Virus record (IMG/VR): IMGVR_UViG_3300020215_000104
Coordinates: 1-35,684 of that record
Reading direction: 5' to 3' (one strand)
Length of the DNA: 35,684 nucleotides
Source of the DNA: a virus
A program made the position numbers and the translations under genes. A model generated the notes under the pieces. The model did no database searches and was not told the origin of the DNA. It was given only the letters and a program-made list of their open reading frames with translations. This document shows, piece by piece, positions 21,613 to 27,835 of this stretch (position 1 is the first letter of the stretch; every line of letters starts with the position of its first letter).

Positions 21613-21956
21613 TGTCCTCACTGCCCATCCTCAAAGGCGATCCGGTCCTGGATGGCCTGTCGCATCTCGCGGATCGCGGCGGCGAGGCGGGAACCGGATC
21701 GCTGGGGCTGCTGCACTGCCTGAGCGACCCGGTCCGAGTGGGGGATTGCTGGTGGGTGAAGTGCGCGTGCGGCTGGTTGCGGGCCTTCGACCGTCGTGAG
21801 GACGTGCCGCTCGTCTGCGGTGTCGCGGACGCGGAGGCCGACCTGTTGGCGGCGACCTTCAAGGCGCGGCAGGAGTTCGCCACGCGCAAGGCGCTGATCG
21901 ACAGCGTGACCGAGATCGAACAACGGCATCTGGTGCGGGCGACGGCGACGGTCTGA
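21612..21956 (+). CDS. Small early protein with Cys motif
   Basis: The protein has 114 residues. The middle shows Cys residues in 'GDCWWVKCACGW' and 'VPLVCGV', which could hold a zinc ion. The C-terminus is a long helix ('ADLLAATFKARQEFATRKAL'). It overlaps the upstream stop. No family was recognised. It could be a small nucleic-acid binding or regulatory protein of the early operon. Confidence 0.6.
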   Translation: MSSLPILKGDPVLDGLSHLADRGGEAGTGSLGLLHCLSDPVRVGDCWWVKCACGWLRAFDRREDVPLVCGVADAEADLLAATFKARQEFATRKALIDSVTEIEQRHLVRATATV

Positions 21957-21966
21957 CGAGTTCGAC

Positions 21967-22314
21967 ATGACGATGACGAAGCTACAGCGAGCCTTGCCGC
22001 CGATGGAACTTCAGAGTGTTTCGGGGCGCGGGCATACCGCGAAGGCGACCCTTCAGAAAGTTTCGTCCCACCCGTCAGGGCTGGTGCTGCAGGCGCTCAA
22101 TCGCGCGTCAATTTCGCAGAAGGAAGCGGCGCTCACGATGGGGATTTCGGAATCGCTGCTCGCCCGCCAGTTGAAGGGGGATGAGCACCTGTCGTGGCAG
22201 CGGATGTTCTCGCTGCCGGATGCGTTCTGGTTGGAGTTGCTGATCGTGTTGGCCGAGGCGCGCGGGATCGCCACGGTGCGGACGCAGATCGAGTTTGAGC
22301 GCAAGAGCGCGTAG
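21967..22314 (+). CDS. HTH regulator
   Basis: The protein has 115 residues. Residues about 40-70 form a helix-turn-helix ('ALNRASISQKEAALTMGISE', then 'SLLARQLKGDEHLSWQRM'), followed by a helical C-terminal segment ('FWLELLIVLAEARGIATVRT'). This resembles CII- or XRE-like phage regulators in which SQKE.A..MG starts helix 2. It may control early or integrase transcription. A second ATG lies two codons downstream of the first. Its place after Cro and small early genes is like that of cII in lambda, but no further evidence supports that name. Confidence 0.7.
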   Translation: MTMTKLQRALPPMELQSVSGRGHTAKATLQKVSSHPSGLVLQALNRASISQKEAALTMGISESLLARQLKGDEHLSWQRMFSLPDAFWLELLIVLAEARGIATVRTQIEFERKSA

Positions 22315-22322
22315 GAGCAGCG

Positions 22323-22664
22323 ATGTCTAAGGTTGCGACGATGTTCCCGATTGCCGACGTGACGACCGCCGAAATGGCGTTCGGCGGCGACACCGACAAG
22401 CTGATGCCGGCGATGAAGGACATCCCAAAACAGTTCCGCAGCCACAACGGCACGAAGTGGAACCGCTTGGCGAGCGACTGGTTCTTCAGCGGCGTGGAGA
22501 ACCTGAGCTTACAGCCGCGCGATGGCGTGGACACGCAGAAGGCGCTCCGGCACATCCGCGCGATTCTCATTTCCTTCGCGCCGAAGCACGAGCACAAGGA
22601 AGCAGGAATCGCCTACCTGCTCGACCAATGGTTCAGCGATGGGACGTGGGACCGCGCCAAGTAA
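22323..22664 (+). CDS. Early protein of unknown function
   Basis: The protein has 113 residues; AGGAGCAGCG precedes the ATG. The sequence is mixed alpha/beta and ends with a conserved-looking helical stretch ('TQKALRHIRAILISFAPKHE', 'HKEAGIAYLLDQWFSDGTWD'). There are no Cys clusters or membrane segments. It is followed by a 193-nt gap. No family was recognised. Confidence 0.65.
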   Translation: MSKVATMFPIADVTTAEMAFGGDTDKLMPAMKDIPKQFRSHNGTKWNRLASDWFFSGVENLSLQPRDGVDTQKALRHIRAILISFAPKHEHKEAGIAYLLDQWFSDGTWDRAK

Positions 22665-22753
22665 CAGCACGGCCTAGAGGTTGGAGTGCTGAAGGTTCAG
22701 GCTCGCGACGGGCTGATCAATCGACGGGATTGAGAGGAAGAGAACCGGCGCGT

Positions 22754-22830
22754 GTGGGCGATGCGAGCGCACCGCCCCACTCCACGACATGAAGAAGGCC
22801 GCGGCGCTGCGGGTAACAGCGCCCACGGCC
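22754..22830 (+). promoter_or_regulatory. Structured GC-rich leader before the recombination operon
   Basis: Two hairpins occur in the 193-nt gap 22665-22857. GTGGGCG (22754-22760) pairs with CGCCCCAC (22773-22780) with one bulge. GGCCGCGGCGCTG (22797-22809) pairs with CAGCGCCCACGGCC (22817-22830) around a 7-nt loop, with one mismatch and one bulge. Neither is followed by a T run, so they are not simple terminators. They may stabilise or regulate the message for the following genes. The rest of the gap shows nothing convincing. Confidence 0.4.
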
Positions 22831-22857
22831 AAGTCCACATACCGAAACGGAGTCGAT

Positions 22858-23082
22858 ATGGAGACCAGTCCTCAGAGTAACAGACCGCACCTCCGGCTGG
22901 CGTGGAGCCATCCGGGATTCATTCAGCCGCCGTTGCCGATGCCGCAGGTCGAGGTGTGCTGCCTCGCGGCCCGGTGCCCGTTTCGTGCGACGGCCATCGA
23001 TAAGGACCGCGCCCTGGCGAAGCTCGAGGCGCATCTGTCGTCGTTTCATCCCGAATACCTCGGGCCGGATCGGGCGGCGTAG
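22858..23082 (+). CDS. Small zinc-finger-like protein
   Basis: The protein has 74 residues from the ATG at 22858, which has a good GGAG Shine-Dalgarno site. An in-frame ATG at 22789 lacks one and lies between the two hairpins. The C-terminal half has Cys-x6-Cys ('VEVCCLAARCPFRATAI') and two His ('KLEAHLSSFHPEYLG') spaced like a C2H2 zinc finger. It sits 2 nt before the ERF gene. A nucleic-acid-binding role is possible. Confidence 0.6.
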   Translation: METSPQSNRPHLRLAWSHPGFIQPPLPMPQVEVCCLAARCPFRATAIDKDRALAKLEAHLSSFHPEYLGPDRAA

Positions 23083-23084
23083 TC

Positions 23085-23822
23085 ATGCCGCAACAGAAAG
23101 CAGGTACGCGCGTGGAAACGATGGGTCGCACGAACAATAGCCCTACCGCGGGGCAGGGCGTCGCTGACGCCGGCAGCGGTGTCTCTCTGCCGCGCAACGT
23201 CTACGCGCTGATCGCGGCGGTGAGTGCAGAGCTGGCGCAGACGGGTATCAGCAAGAACCGCGAGAACCAGCAGCAGCACTACAGCTTCCGCGGGATCGAT
23301 GACGTCTACAACGCGCTCGCGCCCGTCCTTGCCCGTCATGGCCTGGTCATTCTGCCGCGCATGGTGAGCCGAGCGTGTGTTGAGCGCACGACGCAGAAGG
23401 GCGGCGTGCTGTTCTACACCACCGTCGAGGCCGAGTTCGAGTTCGTGTCGGCGCATGACGGGAGCCGCCACACCGTGCGGACCTACGGCGAAGCGATGGA
23501 CTCGGGCGACAAGAGCACGAACAAGGCGATGAGCGCCGCCTACAAGTACGCCGCGATGCAGACGTTCTGCATCCCGACCGAAGGCGACAACGACACGGAC
23601 GCCACCACGCACGACGGGATTGCGCCGAAGGACGACGGCTACAGCGACTTCCTGGCGGACATGGAAATCGTCGCGCAGGAACAGGGCTACGAGCCGCTGG
23701 TGGCCGCGATCAACAAGGCAGCGGAAGCGCACCGGACGAAGCTGCGGGCCGATGGCCGCAACTGGTCGCGCCTGAAGCAGATGGCCGAGGCGGCTGATAA
23801 GTCGCGCAAGGAGGCCGCGTGA
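23085..23822 (+). CDS. erf: ERF-family single-strand annealing recombinase
   Basis: The protein has 245 residues. The N-terminus (residues 1-35, including 'GTRVE') carries the short shared early module. The ERF domain follows: 'VYALIAAVSAELAQTGISKN', 'YSFRGIDDVYNALAPVLARH', 'ERTTQKGGVLFYTTVEAEFE', 'GEAMDSGDKSTNKAMSAAYK' and 'FCIPTEGDND'. ERF proteins anneal complementary single strands during phage DNA recombination and genome circularisation. The C-terminal 50 residues are a helical tail. The next gene, an exonuclease, overlaps by 4 nt, giving the usual recombinase-exonuclease pair. Confidence 0.95.
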   Translation: MPQQKAGTRVETMGRTNNSPTAGQGVADAGSGVSLPRNVYALIAAVSAELAQTGISKNRENQQQHYSFRGIDDVYNALAPVLARHGLVILPRMVSRACVERTTQKGGVLFYTTVEAEFEFVSAHDGSRHTVRTYGEAMDSGDKSTNKAMSAAYKYAAMQTFCIPTEGDNDTDATTHDGIAPKDDGYSDFLADMEIVAQEQGYEPLVAAINKAAEAHRTKLRADGRNWSRLKQMAEAADKSRKEAA

Positions 23823-24490
23823 AGCCGTTCGACGTCATCACGGCCGACCAGCGCAGCTATGCGTGGTACGCCGCACGCCTCGGCTGCCTCTGCGCCTCCG
23901 ACGCCGCGAAGATGTGCGCCACCGTCAAGAGCGGGGAAGCCGCCGCCCGGCGTGATCTGCGGATGCGCCTCGTCTGCGAGCGGCTGACGGGTCGGCCGGT
24001 CGAGGACACCTACACGAACGCCGACATGCAGCGCGGCCTGGAGTTGGAGCCGCAGGCGCGCATCGCCTACGAGTTCAAGGCCGGCGTATCGGTGCAGCAG
24101 ACCGGCTTTCTGCGCCACCGGGACATGCTGGCCGGCTGTTCCCCGGACGGCGTGATCGGGGACTTCGACGGGCTGGTGGAAATCAAGGCGCCCCGGCCCG
24201 CCCGACACCTCGAATACCTGCGCGGTGGGCGCGTGCCGCTCGATTACCTGCCGCAGTTGACGCACCAACTCTGGATCAGCGGCGCGCAGTTCGTGGATTT
24301 CGTCAGCTTCGACCCGACGATGCCGGAGCGGTTGCAGCTGTTCGTGGCGCGGCTCGAGCGGGACGAGGCGGCGCTGGCGACGTACGAGAAGAAGGCGCTG
24401 GCCTTCCTGGCAGAAGTGGATGCCGAAGTCGCGGCACTGCTGACGATGGCAGACCACGAATCGGTGATGCGCGCCGCGGTGACGGCGTAG
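23819..24490 (+). CDS. YqaJ-like viral recombination exonuclease
   Basis: The protein has 223 residues from the GTG overlapping the ERF stop. It belongs to the YqaJ/lambda-Exo fold of PD-(D/E)xK nucleases: 'RGLELEPQARIAYEF', then 'GCSPDGVIGDFDGLVEIKAP' with the Asp and Glu-x-Lys catalytic residues, then 'YLPQLTHQLWISG'. It degrades one strand from double-strand ends and gives the ERF protein single-stranded DNA. The C-terminal 50 residues form a long helix. It lies in a compact operon with the SSB-like gene. Confidence 0.93.
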   Translation: MKPFDVITADQRSYAWYAARLGCLCASDAAKMCATVKSGEAAARRDLRMRLVCERLTGRPVEDTYTNADMQRGLELEPQARIAYEFKAGVSVQQTGFLRHRDMLAGCSPDGVIGDFDGLVEIKAPRPARHLEYLRGGRVPLDYLPQLTHQLWISGAQFVDFVSFDPTMPERLQLFVARLERDEAALATYEKKALAFLAEVDAEVAALLTMADHESVMRAAVTA

Positions 24491-24501
24491 GAGAACGGGC
24501 G

Positions 24502-24762
24502 ATGGCAGACGACAAGGTGTTCCTGCGGTGCAGCGCGAAGGCGCGCACCTTCAACAACGGCGGCTCGGTGTTGCGGCTCGGCGTGAAGGTCGAGGACTTG
24601 ATCGCGTTCGCCAAGCAGCACGGCAACGAGCGCGGCTACCTGAATCTGGAAATCAAGGAGCGGCGCACGGCCGGCAAGTACGGCGACACGCACAGCGTGA
24701 CGCTCGACACCTACCAGGGCAAGGGCAACGGAGCGGCGGCGGGCGAGGAACCGCCCTTCTGA
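24502..24762 (+). CDS. Small protein with SSB-like acidic tail
   Basis: The protein has 86 residues; GGAG precedes the ATG by about 10 nt. The body is beta-rich ('DKVFLRCSAKARTFNNGGSV', 'GYLNLEIKERRTAGKYGDTH'). The C-terminus 'AAAGEEPPF' looks like the acidic hydrophobic tip of single-strand DNA-binding proteins. Following ERF and YqaJ, it is likely a single-strand DNA-binding or recombination accessory protein. It is shorter than classical SSB and shows no clear OB-fold signature by eye. Confidence 0.65.
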   Translation: MADDKVFLRCSAKARTFNNGGSVLRLGVKVEDLIAFAKQHGNERGYLNLEIKERRTAGKYGDTHSVTLDTYQGKGNGAAAGEEPPF

Positions 24763-25016
24763 TGGACGCCGGGCACTGGAACGGTGACGACGATCGCGAC
24801 TTCGGCCCGGTGGTCGAAGAAGAACGGTGCTGGGATTGCCACGCGGCCGAGGACGAGGACTGTGCCCCGGACTGCGGCTGTCTCTCCTGCCGGCGTGAGG
24901 TACCGACGGCGCGACAGCGGCGGATCCTGCACCACGCGAACGCGGCACGGGTGCGCGGCGAGCACGAGATGGCCGATGTGTTCATGGCCCTGCTGAAAGA
25001 GGAGTTGGCGGCGTGA
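24762..25016 (+). CDS. Small Cys-rich protein
   Basis: The protein has 84 residues and overlaps the previous stop. An acidic N-terminus precedes 'CWDCHAAEDEDCAPDCGCLS', with six Cys within 24 residues including CxxC pairs, and a helical basic C-terminus ('ARQRRILHHANAARVRGEHE'). Zinc binding is likely. The GTG of the next gene overlaps its stop. No family was recognised. Confidence 0.6.
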   Translation: MDAGHWNGDDDRDFGPVVEEERCWDCHAAEDEDCAPDCGCLSCRREVPTARQRRILHHANAARVRGEHEMADVFMALLKEELAA

Positions 25017-25186
25017 CCCTGAACGAAGAACGGATCCAGGAGTTGATCGCGGCGCTCGAGGAATGCCGCGACTACTTCGACACGCGGGCGGATGTGACCG
25101 ACGACGGCGAGGGGCGACCGCAGGCGAATACGGAGCTGCGCCTGTGGGAGCAGATCGACGCGACGCTGGCGCGGTGCAAGCGGTAG
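25013..25186 (+). CDS. Small helical protein
   Basis: The protein has 57 residues from the GTG at 25013. It is predicted all-helical and acidic ('EERIQELIAALEECRDYFDT', 'LRLWEQIDATLARCKR'), suggesting a small helical hairpin. It fills the space between the Cys-rich gene and the NinB-like gene with overlap on one side and a direct stop-start junction on the other. Function is unknown. Confidence 0.55.
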   Translation: MTLNEERIQELIAALEECRDYFDTRADVTDDGEGRPQANTELRLWEQIDATLARCKR

Positions 25187-25528
25187 ATGGCCGAGCGCGA
25201 ACAGGTCTCGACGTGCAAGACGTGCCGGCGCCCGTTCAAGCGGACGCTGAAGCAGAACGCCTACTGGCACGCCGAGCCGTTCCTGAAGTTGTCGCAGGCG
25301 ATGGGGGTGTCGGTGAACCACGCCAAGTTCATCGCCATGACCGAGTTTTGGGGATGGGAGCCGGTGACGGTGCGGGGCGAGCGCCTGATGGTGCCGGTGA
25401 AGGTGCATACCTCGGACATGACCGTGCAGGAGGGAACGGCCTTTCTGGATTGGTTGATTCCCTGGGCGGCGGAAGAACACGGCGCGGAGATTCTGCTGCC
25501 GGATGAATGGCAGACGAGGGCGGCATAG
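25187..25528 (+). CDS. NinB-like recombination protein
   Basis: The protein has 113 residues. An N-terminal CxxC pair ('STCKTCRRPF') precedes 'RTLKQNAYWHAEPF', which resembles the Q-N-A start of the NinB fold. 'HAKFIAMTEFWGWEPVTVRG', 'VPVKVHTSDMTVQEGTAFLD' and 'WLIPWAAEEHG' match the middle and C-terminal NinB pattern. NinB-type proteins bind single-stranded DNA and assist recombination. Its place after ERF, YqaJ and the SSB-like gene supports this. Assignment is by resemblance. Confidence 0.6.
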   Translation: MAEREQVSTCKTCRRPFKRTLKQNAYWHAEPFLKLSQAMGVSVNHAKFIAMTEFWGWEPVTVRGERLMVPVKVHTSDMTVQEGTAFLDWLIPWAAEEHGAEILLPDEWQTRAA

Positions 25529-25702
25529 ATGAACACCGAAACACAAGCAGCCGTTCAGGTAATCGCGATGGTTTTTTGGCCTGTATCGGCGGTCGCGTTT
25601 GGTTGCTGGATGGATAGCGCTGCGGCCGGTTGGTTCTGGCTGTCGGCGACGTGGCTGGTATCCGTGATTCTCGACACCGCAGCCGAGAAGGTTGGCCGAT
25701 GA
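25529..25702 (+). CDS. Small membrane protein
   Basis: The protein has 57 residues and starts directly after the upstream stop. Two hydrophobic segments are visible ('VIAMVFWPVSAVAFGCWM' and 'WFWLSATWLVSVILDTA'). The last codons overlap the ATG of the next gene. A membrane role such as superinfection exclusion is possible but untested. No family was recognised. Confidence 0.55.
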   Translation: MNTETQAAVQVIAMVFWPVSAVAFGCWMDSAAAGWFWLSATWLVSVILDTAAEKVGR

Positions 25703-26034
25703 CACCACTCCCACTCTTTGATCGGATCCGCCGCGAGCGCACCGCCACCGACGCGGACCTGGCGCGCGTGATCAGTGCCTTGGCGGGGCGCGGCTGGCGG
25801 AAACGCGAGGACGTCGCCCGCGAGTTGCAGCTGTCGATCCGCAAGGTGCGGGCGATTGCGGAAGCCTCGCACGGGCAGATCGTCGGCGGGAATCAGGGCT
25901 TGGCGTTGACCTGTGAGATTCCGGGGCCGGAGGCCGAGCGGTGTGCGCGGCGGTTGGAATCGCAAGGGCGGGCCATGTTGCAGCGGGCCGTCCAGATTCG
26001 TCGGGCGATGCACTCGACACAGAAGGCGGCGTGA
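25699..26034 (+). CDS. Winged-helix/HTH protein
   Basis: The protein has 111 residues. 'DADLARVISALAGRGWRKRE', followed by 'DVARELQLSIRKVRAIAEAS', reads as a winged HTH with a recognition helix near residues 46-58. The C-terminal half is basic and helical ('ERCARRLESQGRAMLQRAVQ'). It may regulate transcription or support replication. It overlaps both neighbours by 3-4 nt. No specific family was recognised. Confidence 0.62.
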   Translation: MTPLPLFDRIRRERTATDADLARVISALAGRGWRKREDVARELQLSIRKVRAIAEASHGQIVGGNQGLALTCEIPGPEAERCARRLESQGRAMLQRAVQIRRAMHSTQKAA

Positions 26035-26219
26035 TGGAAGAACAAAAAGCAGACAGGCGCGTGAACGCTTCCAACGAGGTGACGCGCCACGCGCTTGAAC
26101 GTATCGCGCAATTGGCGTGGCGCGGCTATGGAGATTGCGCGTACTGCCGACGGGTCTACGAGATATGCCGCGATGACATCGGAGTGATGGACGGCGGCCA
26201 ATGGCGGGCCGCGCGCTAA
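26034..26219 (+). CDS. Small early protein with shared N-terminal module
   Basis: The protein has 61 residues starting 'MEEQKADRRVNASNEVTRHA'. This resembles the Lys/basic-RV module of several other early genes. 'CAYCRRVYEICRDD' gives CxxC and a third Cys for zinc. It overlaps both neighbours. Function is unknown. Confidence 0.58.
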   Translation: MEEQKADRRVNASNEVTRHALERIAQLAWRGYGDCAYCRRVYEICRDDIGVMDGGQWRAAR

Positions 26220-26413
26220 TGCTGCTGCGCTGGTTCTCCCGTCGTGATCCCGATCGCGTCGCGGCCTCCTGGTTACGGGATCAGCAGCGATCCCTCATGC
26301 GGATTGAGTATCACGGGCCGTCGATCACGCTGCCGATCCGACGACCGGATCAGCAGAACTCTGTGTGGAACTCGTGGGCCTTGCGGCGACAGGCGAGAAA
26401 GGACGTGGCGTAG
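26219..26413 (+). CDS. Small basic protein
   Basis: The protein has 64 residues from the ATG at 26219, overlapping the upstream stop (TAATG). An ATG at 26201 in frame would give six more residues. It is Arg-rich ('LLRWFSRRDPDRVAASWLRD') and ends 'RRQARKDVA'. It may bind DNA or be an unstructured small protein. The stop overlaps the GTG of the next gene. No family was recognised. Confidence 0.5.
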   Translation: MLLRWFSRRDPDRVAASWLRDQQRSLMRIEYHGPSITLPIRRPDQQNSVWNSWALRRQARKDVA

Positions 26414-26823
26414 TGACGAAGAAGAACGAGAGGCGCGCCGGCGAATCGGTTGCTGATTCCAGCGCCAATGCTACCGCGTCGGCGGGCAGTGTGACTCGTG
26501 GCAACGGTGACTCGGTACGACACACGCCGGGGCCGTGGGCCGTCAATCCATTCAAGGCGCAAGTCGATGCCTTCGACATCGGCGAGCCGTTGCCGGTGTG
26601 CCAACTGCTGTGGCCGACCGAACTTCGCACCGAAGCGGTGACAGAGGCCAACGCGCATCTGATCGCTGCCGCGCCGGAGTGTCTGGAGGCGTTGAGAGCA
26701 CTGCGCCTTCGGCTGCATTTTGTCGGGATGCCACAAGAGCCCAGGCGCGACGACGGACGCCCTGACTGGCGACCAGAGATCGCGCTAATGGAAGCCGCCA
26801 TCGCGAAGGCAGAAGGTCGCTAA
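26413..26823 (+). CDS. HTPGPW-type phage protein
   Basis: The protein has 136 residues from the GTG at 26413. It begins 'MTKKNERRAGESVADSSANA', similar in style to the shared early module. Then come 'HTPGPWAVN' and 'ANAHLIAAAPECLEALRALR', and a C-terminal helix 'ALMEAAIAKAEGR'. Proteins with HTPGPW...NA.LIAAAPELL are widespread in tailed phages, although their function is not established to my knowledge. The first 30 residues appear to be an added N-terminal tag. Confidence 0.72.
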   Translation: MTKKNERRAGESVADSSANATASAGSVTRGNGDSVRHTPGPWAVNPFKAQVDAFDIGEPLPVCQLLWPTELRTEAVTEANAHLIAAAPECLEALRALRLRLHFVGMPQEPRRDDGRPDWRPEIALMEAAIAKAEGR

Positions 26824-26828
26824 TCCCC

Positions 26829-26864
26829 ATGAGCCTCTTTACCTGGCCGAAGGGCGAGACGTAG
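26829..26864 (+). CDS. Possible 11-residue leader peptide
   Basis: ATG at 26829 opens an 11-codon frame (MSLFTWPKGET) whose TAG abuts the ATG of the HNH-like gene at 26865. It could couple translation into that gene, which has no clear ribosome-binding site of its own except AGGGCGAG inside this frame. It may equally be chance. Confidence 0.2.
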   Translation: MSLFTWPKGET

Positions 26865-27287
26865 ATGGCGAATCCCTCATTGAAAGCCGGCGCCCTGGCG
26901 AAGCCGCTGCCGCGGGCCTTGAAGAAGGCGCAGGACCGCCGCGAGGCCAACGCTGCACTCGATCAGGCGTATGCCGACGTCGACCTGAGGGATGGTCCCT
27001 ACAGCCGCATCTCCGGCCGCTACACGTCGTCAGGCGCCGTCGATCCGCGTGTGCGTCGGGAGCATCACCACATCCGGCCGCGCTCGACGCATCCGGAGTT
27101 GACGGCGGACCCGCGCAACATCTTCGTCTGCACGGCCGAGGAGCATCAGTTGATCCACGCGGGCGCGATTGAAGTGGAAGGCGTGAACGCGGCAAAGGAG
27201 CTGCGCTTCCACTGGAACCGGGCGATGGTGGCGCGAGGCAAGGAACCGTTTGAGATACGACAGCACAGGACGCGGAGGGATGGATAG
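26865..27287 (+). CDS. HNH-type nuclease-like protein
   Basis: The protein has 140 residues. After a basic N-terminus, residues about 43-100 resemble a phage HNH domain: 'GPYSRISGRYTSSGAVDPRV', then 'REHHHIRPRSTHPELTADPR', 'NIFVCTAEEHQLIHAG'. His67-69, Asn85, His94 and His98 correspond to metal-binding and catalytic positions. It lacks the CxxC zinc knuckles of many HNH enzymes. It could cut DNA during packaging or act as a homing nuclease. Confidence 0.72.
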   Translation: MANPSLKAGALAKPLPRALKKAQDRREANAALDQAYADVDLRDGPYSRISGRYTSSGAVDPRVRREHHHIRPRSTHPELTADPRNIFVCTAEEHQLIHAGAIEVEGVNAAKELRFHWNRAMVARGKEPFEIRQHRTRRDG

Positions 27288-27710
27288 ATGCAGTTGACGA
27301 TGACCAGCCCATGTCCCAAATGCCCGTTCCGAACAGACATCGCGCCATACCTGCGCGCGAGCCGGGCGGCTGAGATCGCTGATGGCCTGACGCGCCTCCA
27401 AGGCTCGTTCCAGTGTCACGCGACGGTGGACTACTCGGGTGACGAGCCACGCGAGGATACGCCTAATGCGCAGCACTGCGCCGGGGCGCTGATCGTGCTG
27501 GAGCGGATGAACCGCCCGAACCAGTTGATGCGCTGGATGGAGCGGATCGGCGCCTATGACCGTCGCGGGCTCCAGATGGATGCCCAGGTATTTGCGTCGA
27601 TGCGGGCGTTCATCGCAGCCCATGTTGCCAGCGGTCGGGCGCGTCCGGTTGCGCGGAAGGCAGACGCGAAGCCCTCGCCGCGCCGCAGATCCAAGAAGGG
27701 TGCGAAGTGA
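27288..27710 (+). CDS. DUF6283 family protein
   Basis: The protein has 140 residues. 'SPCPKCPFRTDIAPYLRASR' begins the DUF6283 signature, 'SFQCHATVDY' supplies Cys and His, 'AQHCAGALIVL' a further Cys, and 'QLMRWMERIGAYDRRGLQMD' closes it. The four Cys and His likely bind zinc. The C-terminus is a Lys/Arg-rich tail from 27660 that overlies the dispersed repeat copy. Function of the family is not established. The start could also be the ATG at 27300. Confidence 0.75.
   Translation: MQLTMTSPCPKCPFRTDIAPYLRASRAAEIADGLTRLQGSFQCHATVDYSGDEPREDTPNAQHCAGALIVLERMNRPNQLMRWMERIGAYDRRGLQMDAQVFASMRAFIAAHVASGRARPVARKADAKPSPRRRSKKGAK
27660..27699 (+). repeat. Dispersed repeat, copy 2 (gene 3' end)
   Basis: A 40-nt stretch (starting GCAGACGCGAAGCCCTCGCC) matches 21563-21601 at about 36 positions. 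Here it is read in frame as a basic tail 'ADAKPSPRRRSKKG', whereas in the copy at 21563 another frame is used (GREAVPAPQIQK). Confidence 0.75.
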
Positions 27711-27835
27711 AGCCGAGTTACGACGCGATCCAGAAGGGGGCGGTGTTGACGACGTGCCTGCGCTGTGGGCGGTCCTACTACATGACCCATCCCCAGCCCT
27801 ATTGTCAGACGTGCCGAGAGCAGGAGCAGAAGTGA
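27707..27835 (+). CDS. Small zinc-ribbon protein
   Basis: The protein has 42 residues from the GTG at 27707, overlapping the upstream stop. It is a single four-Cys zinc ribbon, 'TTCLRCGRSYYMTHPQPYCQ' plus 'TCREQEQK', with CxxC pairs 15 residues apart. Its stop overlaps the GTG of the methyltransferase gene. It might be a regulator or an accessory protein. No family was recognised. Confidence 0.6.
   Translation: MKPSYDAIQKGAVLTTCLRCGRSYYMTHPQPYCQTCREQEQK

Noticed and set aside
20113-21621. 502-codon open frame on the minus strand
   Set aside because: It lies antisense to several well-supported plus-strand genes, is extremely Arg/His-rich and shows no domain. Long antisense frames are expected in GC-rich coding DNA.
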